Source: Cenococcum geophilum 1.58
Lineage: Eukaryota > Ascomycota > Dothideomycetes > Gloniales > Gloniaceae
Assembly: GCA_001692895.1 (NCBI GenBank)
Contig: KV748307.1
Coordinates: 1-64,000 of the forward strand
Direction of reading: 5' to 3'
DNA length: 64,000 nt
Both the position numbers and the translations under genes were made by a program. The notes under the pieces were generated by a model, which saw only the letters and a list, made by a program, of their open reading frames with translations, ran no database searches and was not told the DNA's origin. How positions within the stretch are numbered: position 1 is the first letter of the stretch; every line of letters starts with the position of its first letter. Below, one piece after another: positions 48,100 through 60,547 of the stretch.

Positions 48100-48750
48100 G
48101 TGTTCCTTTAGCACGTAAAATATAAGGTGTATAGGCGAATTGGTGTTTATACCCTATACAAGACAACCTCGCGAAAATTTTCCTATGGGAGTGGGTTTAT
48201 GTAACGAGGTTCGCCCTTATAAAATACCCGTTTTCTAGAACGTAAATCTAGGATTAGTAGGTTACTTTTAGGGAGAGTACCTACTAATTACTAATTCCCT
48301 ACCCATTTCTTTAGCAAGGAGAAGTAATAGGGTACATTACCGAAAAAAGTCGTATAGGAATAACTGGTAGTTGTCTCCAAGCTGGCAAACTATTAAGAAC
48401 CTTTTGTTTTTATATGCAAAAATATTACTAAATCCTAGAAACGGGCAGAATACGGCAGAAATAGATAAAGAGTAGCTAGGATTTCCTTAGTGGCGATTTC
48501 TTCTTGGTGTAAACTGGAGACTATATAGTAAAGCAAAATACCAGAACGAAAACACACCAAATTTAGCTAGAGCTCCCCTAGCATTTTTTAACGGGGCCCA
48601 GAGTGTCTACTTAGCTACTAGTACATGTTAAGCTGCCTAGAAAGGTTCATGTATATAGACACTATAGCGCCATAGCTTTAGAGAGGCTGCATGGCCAGTT
48701 ATATACGTAGTATAATACAATTGATATAAAAAAAAAAAAAAAAAAAAAAA
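48100..48750 (+). mobile_element. S1: short non-autonomous retroelement, 5'-truncated
   Basis: This 651-bp insertion ends in a poly(A) run (48728-48750) and is flanked by the 11-bp duplication GTAGAACTAGT (48089-48099 and 48751-48761). Its whole body matches the minus strand of S2 (about 59796-60466). The last 125 bp before the tail match the 3' ends of LINE-B1 and LINE-B2 (GTTAAGCTGCCTAGAAAGG through GTAGTATAATACAAT). The rest is unrelated to the LINE and has no recognised gene. S1 lacks the GC-rich arrays seen in S2. Confidence 0.9.
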
Positions 48751-48761
48751 GTAGAACTAGT

Positions 48762-50518
48762 TTAAGAGCTAGAACTAGAAGGCAAAATCTTAGTACTAGA
48801 AGAACTAGTAGGAGAAAACCCCTATATATAGAGATAGGAGGAAAAAGGTCCCTTAGCCTCTCTAGAGGATTTGTATAGACTTAGGAATAGAAGTATAAGT
48901 ACGCTAGCAGATGATCTAGTTGTGTAGATCTTACTAGCTGTATTAAGCTAGCAGCAGAGAAAGCTATTCCTAGATTTAGAACCTGTAAATTCTCTAAACC
49001 AATAGTGGAATACAGAGCTTCTGTAGAAAAAGGAAAAAAATAACAAAACTAGGAAGACTTCGAGAAGAAACAACCTACTAGAAGTTCGAGACTAGAAGCC
49101 TATAAGGAAGCTAAAAAAATCAATACTTCCACGCAATAAGAGAAGCTAAAACCAATTGCTGGAATAGCTTTCCTAAGAAAAGGCACAGGGAAAAGAGATC
49201 TTTACTGCCCTTAAAATATACAAAGGAGAAAACATTACGAACAATTCCTAGTCTACAGTATAGTAAGGATGGGACTACGAGACTAGTAGAAAGCTTTGAC
49301 GAATAGTGTAAAGCTTTTATTACTACTCTATTTTCCTAAACCCCCTTCTTCTTACTAGGCTCTATAGAGTGGAAGAACTATACTTATAGATAGTAAATGG
49401 GAATGGCCAGAACTAGAGAAGACGGAAGTTAAATAAGCAATCTTCTCTAGCTCTAATAAAAAAGCTCCAGGGCCCAGATAAGCTATCCTTCGCAATCCTA
49501 CAAAAGGCCTACCCTATTATGGAAGATCTTCTATATAGAATCTATAGGATCCTATTTACCCTAGGTTATCAACTAAAAGTCTAAAGAGAGGCTTAAAGAG
49601 TTATTCTTCCTAAAGCAAATAAAGAGGACTACTCTCTACCAAAGTCCTATAGACCTATCTCCTTACTAAACTGCCTAGGAAAGACTCTAGAGAAGATCTT
49701 TGCCACTAGATTAGGATATCTAGCTAGTACTACTAGCTTACTTCAAGACTCGCAACTAGGAGGAAGAAGACAGCGGTCCGCAATAGACGCAGTCCTACTA
49801 CTCCTAAATAATATCTAGTCTAAAAATAATAGGGAAAAAGCTAGACAAAGAATAGCTACTACGCTATTTCTAGACGTAAAAGGGGCCTTCGACTATGTCT
49901 CCGCAAACTAGCTTCTATCTATCTATAAGGAACTAGGGCTACCTATAGCGTTTACGCAATAGGTAGCTACCTTCCTTAGCAATAGAAAGCTATAGCTTTG
50001 CTTTAATAGACAAATATAAAAAAAGGTAGAAATAGAAACAGGGATACCACAGGGTTCGCCTATATCCCCTATTTTATTTCTACTATATATACGTAATATC
50101 TGCAGCCTATAGACAGAAGGAGCCTATTCCCTTAGCTATATAGACGATTTTGCAATTATGGTTACTTCGAACTCAGCTAAATCTAATTGTAAAAAGCTAA
50201 AGGGAATAGCGCTAGAGCTAATGTCTAGAGCTAAAGAAGCTGCTATTAGTTTTGATATTAGCAAAACAGAGCTTATACACTTCTATAGTAAGCGTACCAC
50301 TATAAAAGAAGGGCTAAAGCTAGGAGATATAGAAATATCCCCTAAACCCCTAGTTAGGTGGCTAGGGGTATTTCTAGACTCTAAGCTTACTTTTAAACAA
50401 CATATAGAAATAAAAATCTCTAAAGCAAAAACAGCCTTCTATTTAATTAGAAGACTAGGTAATATACAAAGAGGTCTATCTCTATAAGCTCTACAACAGC
50501 TCTATATAGCTTGCGTTA
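48762..50518 (+). pseudogene. LINE-B2 ORF2: linker and reverse transcriptase
   Basis: A linker rich in charged helices (AAEKAIPRFRTCKF near 48955, KGKEIFTALKYTKEKT-like near 49195) precedes reverse transcriptase. Motifs are LFLDVKGAFDYV (about 49868-49903), TGIPQGSPISPILFLLYI (about 50040-50093) and SYIDDFAIMV (about 50134-50163) with the catalytic Asp-Asp intact. A fully open stretch of 109 codons covers 50158-50487 (thumb, LVRWLGVFLDSKLTF). RIP stops are fewer than in the Gypsy elements. The gene is cut at 50518 by Gypsy-C. Confidence 0.9.
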
Positions 50519-50945
50519 TATTACGGACGCTTTAAGTACGATGTTATGACTACTTGGAGAGGAGTCGGAAGAAGCTAGTTGGTTAATAAGAGCACGGTCC
50601 AAGATGGATCCGGTAGAGCTATGTGACGAGGAATAGTAACCGAGGTCACATAATGTGATCTGTATGATCTATAGGATCTATATAATCCGCGATAGAGTAG
50701 ATAAAGCATACGTATATTACGTACAAGAAGGATTTTATAGGAGTACGGTTGTGTATTTAAGGACCCTTAGTCCCTACCTAGATAGTTCCTTCCTTGTAGT
50801 AATTCTTAGAATATAATTAGAGTTAATCTATTAGGCAACCACTCTACTAGTTGTTATTACTTGTCGACTATTATTATTTACATTTCCTATACACCTAGCC
50901 TAATAATAGGACCCACCGTAGTTCTTGCTATAAGGTTCCGTTATA
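50519..50945 (+). repeat. Gypsy-C 5' LTR
   Basis: It is 427 bp, beginning TATTACGGACGCTTTAAG (TGTTACGG in the 3' copy) and ending GGTTCCGTTATA. A solo copy of this LTR lies at 1105-1527 in the opposite orientation. Confidence 0.95.
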
Positions 50946-50990
50946 CAATCACTACCTAGTTATAGTATTAAATATAGTAAGTTGAACAAC

Positions 50991-53990
50991 ATGCCACCAA
51001 AAGCAGCCACTATAACGCTATTAACGGCGGCAACTACATCGAGGTTAGGTAACGACACTAGTATAGCAGATACTGACTTATAGCAACCTGTAACGGTTGG
51101 ACAACTACAAGAGATAGTTAACTAGTTAATAGAAAATAATGTAACGTTGGAAAATAGGATTAACGGGATAGGCGTAGCAAAGGTTAAGTTACTATCGATC
51201 GAAAGATACTTAGGAGAGAGATTAAAGCTTAAAGGATTCCTTACGTAAATGCACTTTAAGGTTACGTAAGAGGGAGCTAAGCTAGTAATACCTATGGATT
51301 AAATAGCGTATACAGGATTGTTCCTAATAGGAAGAGCACTTAAGTAGTTTAAGCCTTACCTTATGGAAATCCAGGCAAATAGAATAACGACTACAAACTA
51401 AGAGGTACGGTTTATATTCTTAAGCTAGAATAGATTCGTAGAGCGACTTATATAAATGTTTGGAGACCTAGAGGCAGTAACTACGGCGGAAAAAAAACTC
51501 TAAGATATTACGCAGCGAACCTTAGCAATTAAGTATACAACGCAGTTTTAGACGCTAATAATATAAGTTAAGTAAAATAATAGGGCGCTTATAGCACAGT
51601 ACAAACAGGGACTTAAGGCTAAAGTTTAGGATGTAATTATTTTAATAAAAGATGCGGATACCCTAAGGGAACTAATAGATCAGGCGATTAAGATTAATAA
51701 TTAGATCTACTAAAGGGAACAGGCCAAGAAAGGTTAGGATAGAGTTCTATAGTCGTATAAGGCGCAGAGTACGTAACGACTAAAGCCAAGTTAGAAATTA
51801 TGGTATAGCGTAGAGCTAATAGACCTAAGTAGTACTAAAGAAGCCTATAAAAGATAGAGTAAGAAACTATAGAAACCTAGAGGTTAAGGATCTAGTAATT
51901 ATAGGACTAAGGAGTAGAGGCTAAACTAGGGATCTTAGTAGCAGAAGACGTTTAGGCGGACTCTATAGCAAAGTTAATGGTTTAGAGATGGAGCTTATAT
52001 AAATTGCGGAAAATAGGGTTACTTCGCGAGAGATTACAAAGATGGTTAGAAGTACTATATAATAAAGGGAACTAGACTAGTAGTAGACGATATATACGTA
52101 TAGAGGGACGATAGTATACTACGGGGAACAAAAGAATGTTTAATTAAAAGTTTTACATTTTGTTATAATAATGCATACTAAATTTATAAGGACGCTAAGT
52201 ACGGCGCAAGCTACTAGCTATAGGAGCCAGCACCTATAAAATATAAAGAAACTAATAAACTAGTTCACAAATTAAATATTAAGAACAATAAATTTAACGC
52301 AGGCGAAATATTCTATGACGATAAGGCAATAAGGGCGGTTTATTAGGAATACGCAGCTATTAGAGATGTTACACTAAAAGTAAAGGATGATTCCACTATA
52401 GAATAGGGAACATTAGTAGGGATCAAAACCCTACTAGACACGATATTTATCGCTTTATAAGACGCAAGAGAAGTAAAATAGCGAGCCACTTCGGCACTCA
52501 ATAAAGGCAAGAAGCTAAAGGCTTAAGATTCTTAAAATAAGATAAGAGATAACTAAGATTCTTAAAATAAGATAAGGCAAGCTTAAGGACCTATAATAGA
52601 CAATAACCGATAGAGCAAAGCAGTAGCTTAGTTTAAAGATATACAAATAAGCTTAGGACGAAGATTCCTACAGGCATAAGATTCTCAAGACGAGATAAGT
52701 AAGATTTAAGACTCTTAAGACAAGATAAGAACACTAAGTAAGCCTAGTTAGACTAAGACTAGAGCTAAGCTTAAGTTAGAAGCAAGCTTAGGATTAAAGA
52801 ATCTAAGGGGTTAAGAATTCGGAGTGCAAATCAGGACACCTATAGGCAAGAAGTAAGGAGCTTCTTTATAGATTAGAGAATCTGCAATATAAATAGCAAC
52901 TAGACTAGAAAACAGATATATAGACCCAGAGGACTTACTAGTAGAACACGGTGTTTAAACTAAAGATCGAAAAGTTAATACTAAGATTAAGAAGCAAGAC
53001 AACTTTAAGAATCTAAGTATAAGGCGCAAACCAAAGGAAACCATAAACGAATTCAGAGCAAGAATCATCGTATGGTAAGAATAGAAACTAGACAAGAGAT
53101 CTAGTATATTGGGATATATAAGGGACAGAGCGCTAGTACAAAGAATTACTAATAGGCTAAGAGCAGGCACACTAAGAGCCAAGTGGCTTACTAAACTGGA
53201 AAATAAAGAGGATTTAGGAATTCCTACTAGGTTTAAAGAACGACACATAAAGGGCTGTCACGATGCAGTAATAAGAAGATACTTCCTTATGGACAGGCCG
53301 TATATACTCTAGCAGCTATACTAAAAGTGGTATAGGCAGAGGTATAACGATAAGTGGGAAGATTTCTATATGTAGTTGGATAAAAAAGTTACCTAGGACC
53401 ACCTAATTATAGAAAAGGCTATAACTTATATTAAAGGAGCCTTAATTATAACGTTAAAGGATCTAAAGGAACAATTAGAGGACTAGAGAAGCGAGAGGCG
53501 CATCTTAGTACCTACGAATAAAGTTATAACGTTTAGATCAGTATAACAGAGGTTTAAACTTAGGGATAAAGACGAGCTAAAAGTTAACCTAAAGCACCCA
53601 GCATACTACACGTTATTATAGATTGCGTGCGTGGACAATATATACAAAATATATAAGAATCCAAAGGAAAAGAATTAGAAATACCTTATAAGGATATACT
53701 AGATAACGGATAAGTAATAGTACAAGAATGCCAAATATATGCACGGATGGCATCTAGTAGAAATCTAAGAGGAAGGAAATTTAATACTTTAATCAGAAAG
53801 ATTCCTTATAGAAGAATACTTAGAAGGATAATAGTAGTGGGAATACCTAAAGAATACGTGTCTATAGTATATTAAAGACAAAAAGCGAACTAGGTATTAG
53901 CTAAAGAGTAAGCTAAGTATAACAGGATTAAGTAGTTAATAGTTAGGAAAAGTAGAGGCCTATAGGACTAGAGGGAGCCAGTAGTAGAGC
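50991..53990 (+). pseudogene. Gypsy-C gag
   Basis: The ATG at 50991 opens MPPKAATITLLTAATT, 45 bp after the LTR. A capsid region runs to about 51900. The zinc knuckle reads YINCGKQGYFARDYKDG-like at about 51987-52040, with former Trp/Gln stop and two cysteines changed to tyrosine. The long tail (52090-53990) is charged and conserved with Gypsy-D; it includes a clean 67-codon piece at 53109-53312 (TNRLRAGTLRAKWLTKLENK). Stops are almost all TAG/TAA at expected Gln/Trp positions. Confidence 0.85.
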
Positions 53991-54029
53991 CTTAGACCCT
54001 TAAAGGAATTTAAGGACAATACCTAAATT

Positions 54030-57000
54030 TACGAGTTAAATAGTAAGATTAACAGTTTAAGGCATTAATAGATAGTGGAGTAATAAGGAACTATATCTTG
54101 CTAGCAATAGTTAAAAGGATAGAATTATCTTATAGATAAAAGGAGGAGCCTTACCTATTAGTAACAATTTTAGGAGATCTAATAGCCTATAGAGGAGGGA
54201 TTATTAATCTTAAAATAGGACCTATTTAGTTAACCATTAAAGGGAGATAGATTAAGATGTCTTTTAATATATTACTATTAGGGAATAATAAGGCAGTATT
54301 AGGAATGCCTTAGTTATAGGAATACAATTTAAAGATTAATTAGATTATAGGTTAGGTTAATATTAAAGATACTTAACGCCGTAAGACGTAATAATAAGCT
54401 AAGTTAGTATAGTACTAAGTCGGAGCGATATATAAAGAAACTAAGTAAGGCTTAAGTTATATACTAAAGAGATACTATAAGTATGGTAAGAAACTATGGT
54501 CACTAGAAAGTAAAAAGCTATTAAAGTATACAGTATAGGACTATATAATAGAATTGGAACTAGGAATAAGTCTAAGGTTCTTTTTAATCTATAAGCTTAC
54601 TAAAAAAGAAGGTAGAGCACTAAAAGAGTTTGTTTAAGAAAACTTACGAAAGGGATATATTAGACCATTGCAGTTATTAGCGGGTTATCTAGTACTGTTT
54701 ATACTAAAGAAAAATGGTAAACTAAGGCTGTATATTAACTATAGACAGTTAAACAGCATTATAAGAAAGGATAGGTATCCTTTACCCTTAATTAGCAAAA
54801 TCTAAGACAGGATAGGCAATACGTAAATCTTTATAAAGATAGATCTGAGATAGGCGTACTATTAGATCAGGATTAAGGAAGGCGACAAATAGAGGATAGC
54901 CTTTAGGTTAAAGGAAGGACTATACAAACCATTAGTTATGCAATTCGGGCTTATAAACGCACTAGCAACGTTCTAGAAGCATATTAACAATATATTAGGA
55001 GAATACTTGGATAAATTTGTTATAGTATATCTTAACGATATTATTATCTACTTAATAACTAAGGAAGAATATAGAGAATATATTAAATGGGTCTTAAAGA
55101 GACTACAGGAAGAATAGATACTAGTAGTAATTAAGAAATACAAGTTCTTTACTAGGAAGACCGATTTTATTAGATTTATTATTAAACTAGGCCAACTTAG
55201 TATAGATCTAAAGAAGATTAAGGCTATAGTAAATTAGTAAGAACCAGAGAATATTACGCAGTTAAAATCATTCCTAGGGTTTTGCAATTACTGTAGAAGG
55301 TTTATAGCGCAGTAGTTAAAAGATATTAAGCCACTTACGTAATTAACGAAGAAAGAAAAACTATAGATATAGGGAGAGGAATAGTAAGAACTCTTTAAGA
55401 AAATTAAAAAGTTATTTACCCAGGAGCTAGTTCTTAAGATCTATTAATTAGGACTAGAGATAGTTATAGAGATAGATGCATTAGACTATATATTAAGGGC
55501 GTACTTTATATAAAGGCATTAAAACGGATGGCACCTAGTGGCGTATTATAGTCGGAAGATAATACCACTAGAGTTAAACTATAACATTTATAACAAGGAG
55601 TTATTAGGTATAGTTACAGTATTAAAGGAATAAAAAGCATTCTTACAAGGTATAGAGAAACTATTTATGGTTAAAATAGACTATAAGAACCTAATAGGAT
55701 TCTTAACAATAAAGGAACTTAACTAAAGATAGGTTAGATAGGCAGAGATGCTTACAGAATACTATTTTAAGATTTAGTATACTAAGGGTACAGACAATAT
55801 GCGGGCAGACGCTCTAAGCCGCAAAGCTGAACTACAAAATGAGGAGAAGCCATTAGGGGCTTTACTGCGAAAAGACACAGATGGATTAATCAGGTACAAT
55901 TATCTAAAGATTATAACAACTTAGGAAGATAAGGAGCTAGAAAGAGTCTATAAGATACTAAAGAGCTTTTAGGCATAAAGGATTCTAGAAGTATAGCTAG
56001 AAGATCTATAGACGGATATATATAAAAATTAAGAAGCGAAGTATATTCTAAGAAGCATAGCAAAGTAATTTATGGAAGAGTTCTATAGGGGACTAACTTA
56101 AGGACATAATGGAGCTATAGGCTTAGTGTTAAGACTCTAAGAAGAGTATATTATTAATAGAATTTAAAAAATAGCCAGGAAGGTTATAAAGGAGTATTTA
56201 GATTGCTAAAGAAATAAACTAATAAGGTATAAGTTATATAGAGAGCTATAACCTATTAAAGTACTAGAGGGACTATGGGAGGTTATATTATGGGACTTTA
56301 TTATTAAGTTACTAAAGTTAAGAGATCCTATTACCGGATAAGATTATAACATAATCTTAGTAATAGTAGATAAGCTTATAAAGTGGGGATACTTTATAGC
56401 ATATACAGAAGAAATCTTAGCGGAAGATATCGCTAGAATCTATATTAAGGAAGTGTTCGTAAGATACGGAGCACTAAGTAAGATTATATTGGATAGAGAT
56501 CTAAGATTTATAGCAGTATTCTAAAAGGTATTCTTAGCGGAATAAGGAGTTTAAGTAGTAACTTCTACTGCATATTATCCGCAGACAGATTGTTAAATGG
56601 AAAGATTAAACTAGACACTAGAGTAGTATCTAAGATATTACGTTAATTACGCATAAAATAATTGGGTATCGCTATTACTAGTTATATAGTTTATATACAA
56701 CGCAACGCCACAGGAAGGCATAGGTATATTACCATTTAAGGCAAATTACGGATATAAGCTAAGAATATCGTTATCGCTATAGTAAGTAAAGAAAACGAGT
56801 AGTATAGCTAAAGAAAGGATAAAGACGTTAATAAATCTTTATATAGACCTTATAGAATCAGCAAAGAAAGTATAAGAAAGAATAAAAAGGTACTATAATA
56901 CTAAGAGATCTAAGGGACCAGATCTTAAGGAGGGAGATAAAGTATGGCTACTACATAAAAATTTTAAGAGTTAACGACTAAGTAAGAAGTTGGACTACAT

Positions 57001-57340
57001 TAGACTAGGACCTTTTAAAATTAAGTAAAGAATTTCACCGGTTATATTTAAGTTAAACCTACTAGCCAAAATAAAGATCTACCCTATATAGTATATCGTA
57101 ATACTAGAGCTAGTATATAGGAATATTAAGCTACCGGTTTATAAAGTAGATATATATAGAGGATAAGAGGAAGACAAATAGTAAGTTTTAAAGATTATTA
57201 GTTATAAGGACATTAACAATAAAACATGGTATAAGGTTAAGTGGTTAGGCTACACTAAGACTACCTAGGAACCACTAGAAAATTTAAAGAACGCTATAGA
57301 AAAGATATAGGAGTATCGGAGGAGATTAGGTTAGGTAGTA
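54030..57340 (+). pseudogene. Gypsy-C pol (protease, RT, RNase H, integrase, chromodomain)
   Basis: Protease: ALIDSGVIRNYIL near 54065-54103. Reverse transcriptase spans about 54560-55290, with KLRLYINYRQLN near 54718 and the catalytic box YLNDIIIY near 55028. RNase H is at about 55440-55830, ending RADALSRKAEL. Integrase runs from about 56090 (zinc region) through ILDRDLRFIA near 56488 and STAYYPQTDCQMERLNQTLE near 56560-56625, so catalytic Asp and Glu positions are visible. The chromodomain ends the protein near 57235-57340 with VKWLGYTKTTQEPLENLKNA. The protein resembles other fungal chromoviruses; several stops and the YVDD change make it inactive. Confidence 0.9.
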
Positions 57341-57399
57341 TTAATAAAGAAGGATCGCCAAAAAATAAGTCACCTAAGGGGGACCTAAGAAGAGCAGTT

Positions 57400-57966
57400 A
57401 CTAAGCTACTTAGATTTATTTCCTTCTCTATTAGAAGAGAATCCGTTCTTTTATTGCCAAGTTCCTATAAACCTTATTCTATAAGTTTCTACTTCTTAAA
57501 ACGAACCTTCTTATAAACCTTCTTAAGACGAATTAACCGAGCGGACGCAGCAAGACGAGACTTAAGGGCCCGTTGTTGAGCATCGGCGGCCTCTTTCTTA
57601 GCGTCCCGGGAATAACGAAGTTCTGCTAGCGCAACCGAGAGCTTATTATTAAGCTTTGCAGCAGCAAATTAAACATAAAACCCTATAACAGATTACTTAG
57701 GGAACTTAAAGACTATTAAGAGTTATAGGGCGTGTATATTTAGCGTTAGAAACAGAGCAAACATCGCAAGATAATTGAATGTTTGCTTTAGTGCACTCTA
57801 AATAAGAGGATGGTTACCGAGACGAAGGACTCGCTAGCGTAATATAAACTAACCCCTCTTTTACACAACGAGAACAAGGAGACGGTATTATTTTACCTAG
57901 CGATAGTATAGAGGCAACTGTACGCGCGCAATAAAGGGTTAAAGAAGAAGAAATTGCTTTAGGCAT
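57400..57966 (-). pseudogene. Antisense Cys-rich/coiled-coil ORF of Gypsy-C
   Basis: The minus-strand ATG at 57966 opens MPKAISSS. The N-terminal part contains PSPCSRCVKEGLVYI, then YLECTKAN, then LSCDVCSVSNAKYTR, giving a pattern C-x2-C ... C-x8-C-x2-C. After a +1 frame change the second part (about 57480-57650) is a strongly helical, charged segment (KKEAADAQQRALKSRLAAS, LKKVYKKVRFKK) that could form a coiled coil. The Gypsy-D counterpart is at 17880-18396. The Cys pattern recalls zinc-binding regions of fungal DNA-binding proteins, but that is inference. A few RIP stops interrupt it. No function is known to me. Confidence 0.65.
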
Positions 57967-58074
57967 TATAAGTAATAATATCAACCAAATTAATTAGACG
58001 GATATTATACCTCTAGTAAACAACTTAGAGATGCTAGAAATCTTTAAGGACGAAGATAGAGAGGAGGGAGATGG

Positions 58075-58501
58075 TGTTACGGACGCTTTAAGTACGATAT
58101 TATGACTACTTAGAGAGAAGTCGGAAGAAGCTAGTTAGTTAATAAGAGCACGGTCTAGGATAGATCCGGTAGAGCTATGTGACGAGGAATAGTAACTAAG
58201 GTTATATAATGTAATCTATATAATCTATAGGATCTATATAATCCGCGATAGAGTAGATAAAGTATACGTATATTACGTACAAGAAGGATTTTATAGGAGT
58301 ACGGTTGTGTATTTAAGGACCCTTAGTCCCTACCTAGATAGTTCCTTCCTTATAGTGATTCTTAAAATATAATTAGAGTTAATCTATTGGGCAACCACTC
58401 CACCAGTTGTTATTACTTGTCGACTATTGTTATTTGCATTTCCTACACACCTAGCCCAATAACAGGACCCACCGTAGTTCTTGCTACAAGGTTCCGTTAC
58501 A
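58075..58501 (+). repeat. Gypsy-C 3' LTR
   Basis: It is 427 bp, beginning TGTTACGGACGC and ending GGTTCCGTTACA; both ends are ancestral, unlike the 5' copy. The CGTTA duplication follows. Confidence 0.95.
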
Positions 58502-58506
58502 CGTTA

Positions 58507-59795
58507 CTACTATAGCAGACTATAGAATATAATGCTGGTGGAAAAGTAAATCTAGAGACTACCTACTAGCTAGGTACCAATCTCTACAAAATAAGGCCCT
58601 AAAACTAGTTTTAGGAGCGTTTAGAGGATCTCCTACGCAAGCTATGGAAATCGAGGCCTCTATCCCTCCTCCTAGAATTATATTTAAAAAGCTTTGCAAT
58701 AGCTATGTATTAAAAATCCTAAAAATTTAAAGAAAACCACGTAATTAAAGAAGGCCTATATAAAAGAGATTAATAAGGGATAGGGAGGACTAGTAACTAG
58801 TTCTAGTTCTAGTCCTAGCCCTAGAAACTCTACTATAAGACACCTTCTTACAGCCAAAAACTTAACTACTATCTTTAGCTTCCAGAGTCTAGCAACTAAT
58901 TCAAAATTGGAAAATAGAGAGAATCTCTCTAGATTGGCAAAAACCGTGGTCTCCCCCTATTTCTGCATTCTTTTCTATCTCTAGGGGTAGTAAAGAAGAA
59001 GCTGTATAAGAACATTTAAGACTAGTAGAAAATTTATAAGAATCCCTAGAATAGGACCTAGTAGATTATAATACTATATAGACGGCTTTAAAGATAGTAA
59101 ATTAAGTATAGCGGCCGTATGTAAAATAGGGGAGAGAAATAGGATTAAATACGCAACAAATTGGAATCTAAGGCCTTTATATGGAAATTATAGACGCAGA
59201 ACTTTTATACAGTCTATAAGGCCCTAGAATATCTAAAATAATAAAGACTAGAAGAGAAACAAGTTTATATCTTTATAGATAGCCAAGCAGGCTATTAAAA
59301 GATTACAGCTTTAATTCTCTTACAAGGGGACAAGAACTAGTCTTTAAAATTACGGCAAAGCTGCTCTTATCTAGCTAGTAAGAATATCTCTATTAACTTC
59401 TATTGGGTTCCTAGCCACCTAGGAATTTATAGGAACGGAAATAGTAGATAAGCTAGCTAAAAAGGGCCTCTCTAGAAGAAAATTACAAACTTCTTTATAC
59501 ATCCCTAGCCTATATAGGGAGAACAGCAAGGAGAAAAAATACTAGGACAGTAGAAAAAGCAACTGGCAACAGAAAAAAATAAAGGAAAATACTTATACTA
59601 GGGATCTCTAGAGAAACTACCTCTTTATCTCTTAAAGGCCCCTAAGGATAAATATCCTAAAAGGTTACAATCAGCTTTCTATTAACTAAAACTAGGAAAA
59701 GGCTTCTTTAAATCCTTCTCTAAGACAATAGGGAAGGATAAAGAAGGTAGATACTTTAAGGACTATAGAGCTATACAGACTCCTAAGATACCTAT
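58507..59795 (+). pseudogene. LINE-B2 ORF2: RNase H and C-terminal region
   Basis: The polymerase C-terminus continues with KALKLVLGAFRGSPTQAMEI near 58590-58650. RNase H starts at YTDGFKDSKLSIAAV near 59078-59120, and its last motif is INFYWVPSHLGI near 59390-59427, followed by a single-base insertion before the catalytic-type stretch EIVDKLAKKG. The protein then runs into a C-terminal zinc-like region that S2 interrupts at 59796. Indels as well as stops are present, suggesting sequencing noise or decay. Confidence 0.8.
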
Positions 59796-60547
59796 TTTTT
59801 TTTTTTTTTTTTTATATCCGATTGTATTATACTACGTACAATACTGCGCCATGCAGCCTCTAGGCTATGGGCGCTATAGTTCTATATACATGAATCCTTT
59901 CTAGGCAGCTTAACATGTACTAGTAGCTAAAGTGGACACTCTGGCCCGTTAAAATGCTAGGGGAGCTCTAGCTAAATTGGTGTTTTTGTTCTGGTATTTT
60001 GCCTTACTATGGTCCAGTTTACACCAAGAAGATCGCCACTAAGGAAAATCCTGGCTCTTTTATCTATTTCTGCCGGTATTCTGCCGTTTCTAGAGTAGAA
60101 AAAGCGCTCTAAAAGATAGATTTAGTAATATTTTTGCATATAAAAAAAACAAAAGGTTCTTAATAGTTTGCCAGCTTGGAGACAATACCAGTTTATTCCT
60201 ATACGACACTTTTTTCGGGTAATGTACCCTATTACTTCTCCTTGCTAAAGAAATGGGGTAGGGAATTAGTAATTAGTAGGTACTCTCCCCCAAAAGTAAC
60301 CTACTAATCCTAGATTTACGTTCTAGAAAACGGGTATTTTATAAGGGCGAACCTCGTTACATAAACCCCACTCCCATAGGAAAATTTTCGCGAGGTTGTC
60401 TTGTATAGGGGTATAAAAACACCAATTCGCCTATACACCTTATATTTTACGTGCTAAAGGAACACGGGCCGGGCCCCCTTCCCCCTTCCCATAGCCACCC
60501 TAAGCGACGCATCTGCCGCTCGTCTGCGGTCCGTCTGCGGTGCGACC

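Larger units (their letters stand above)
50519..58501 (+). mobile_element. Gypsy-C: chromodomain Gypsy retrotransposon inside LINE-B2
   Basis: LTRs of 427 bp lie at 50519-50945 and 58075-58501, flanked by CGTTA (50514-50518 and 58502-58506). Removing the element rejoins the LINE-B2 polymerase frame. The order is gag, protease, reverse transcriptase, RNase H, integrase and chromodomain, then a minus-strand frame. The polypurine tract GAGGAGGGAGATGG precedes the 3' LTR. It is collinear with Gypsy-D but less mutated, with 67- to 97-codon open stretches. Confidence 0.95.

Noticed and set aside
48000-48170. Continuation of LINE-B1 ORF1 on the minus strand into S1
   Set aside because: A frame can be read through, but the TCCATTTA duplication and the exact rejoining of ORF1 at 47999/62092 show that ORF1 really continues at 62092.
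52955-53248. 97-codon minus-strand open frame
   Set aside because: It is the complement of the Gypsy-C gag tail, which is conserved in Gypsy-D on the plus strand.
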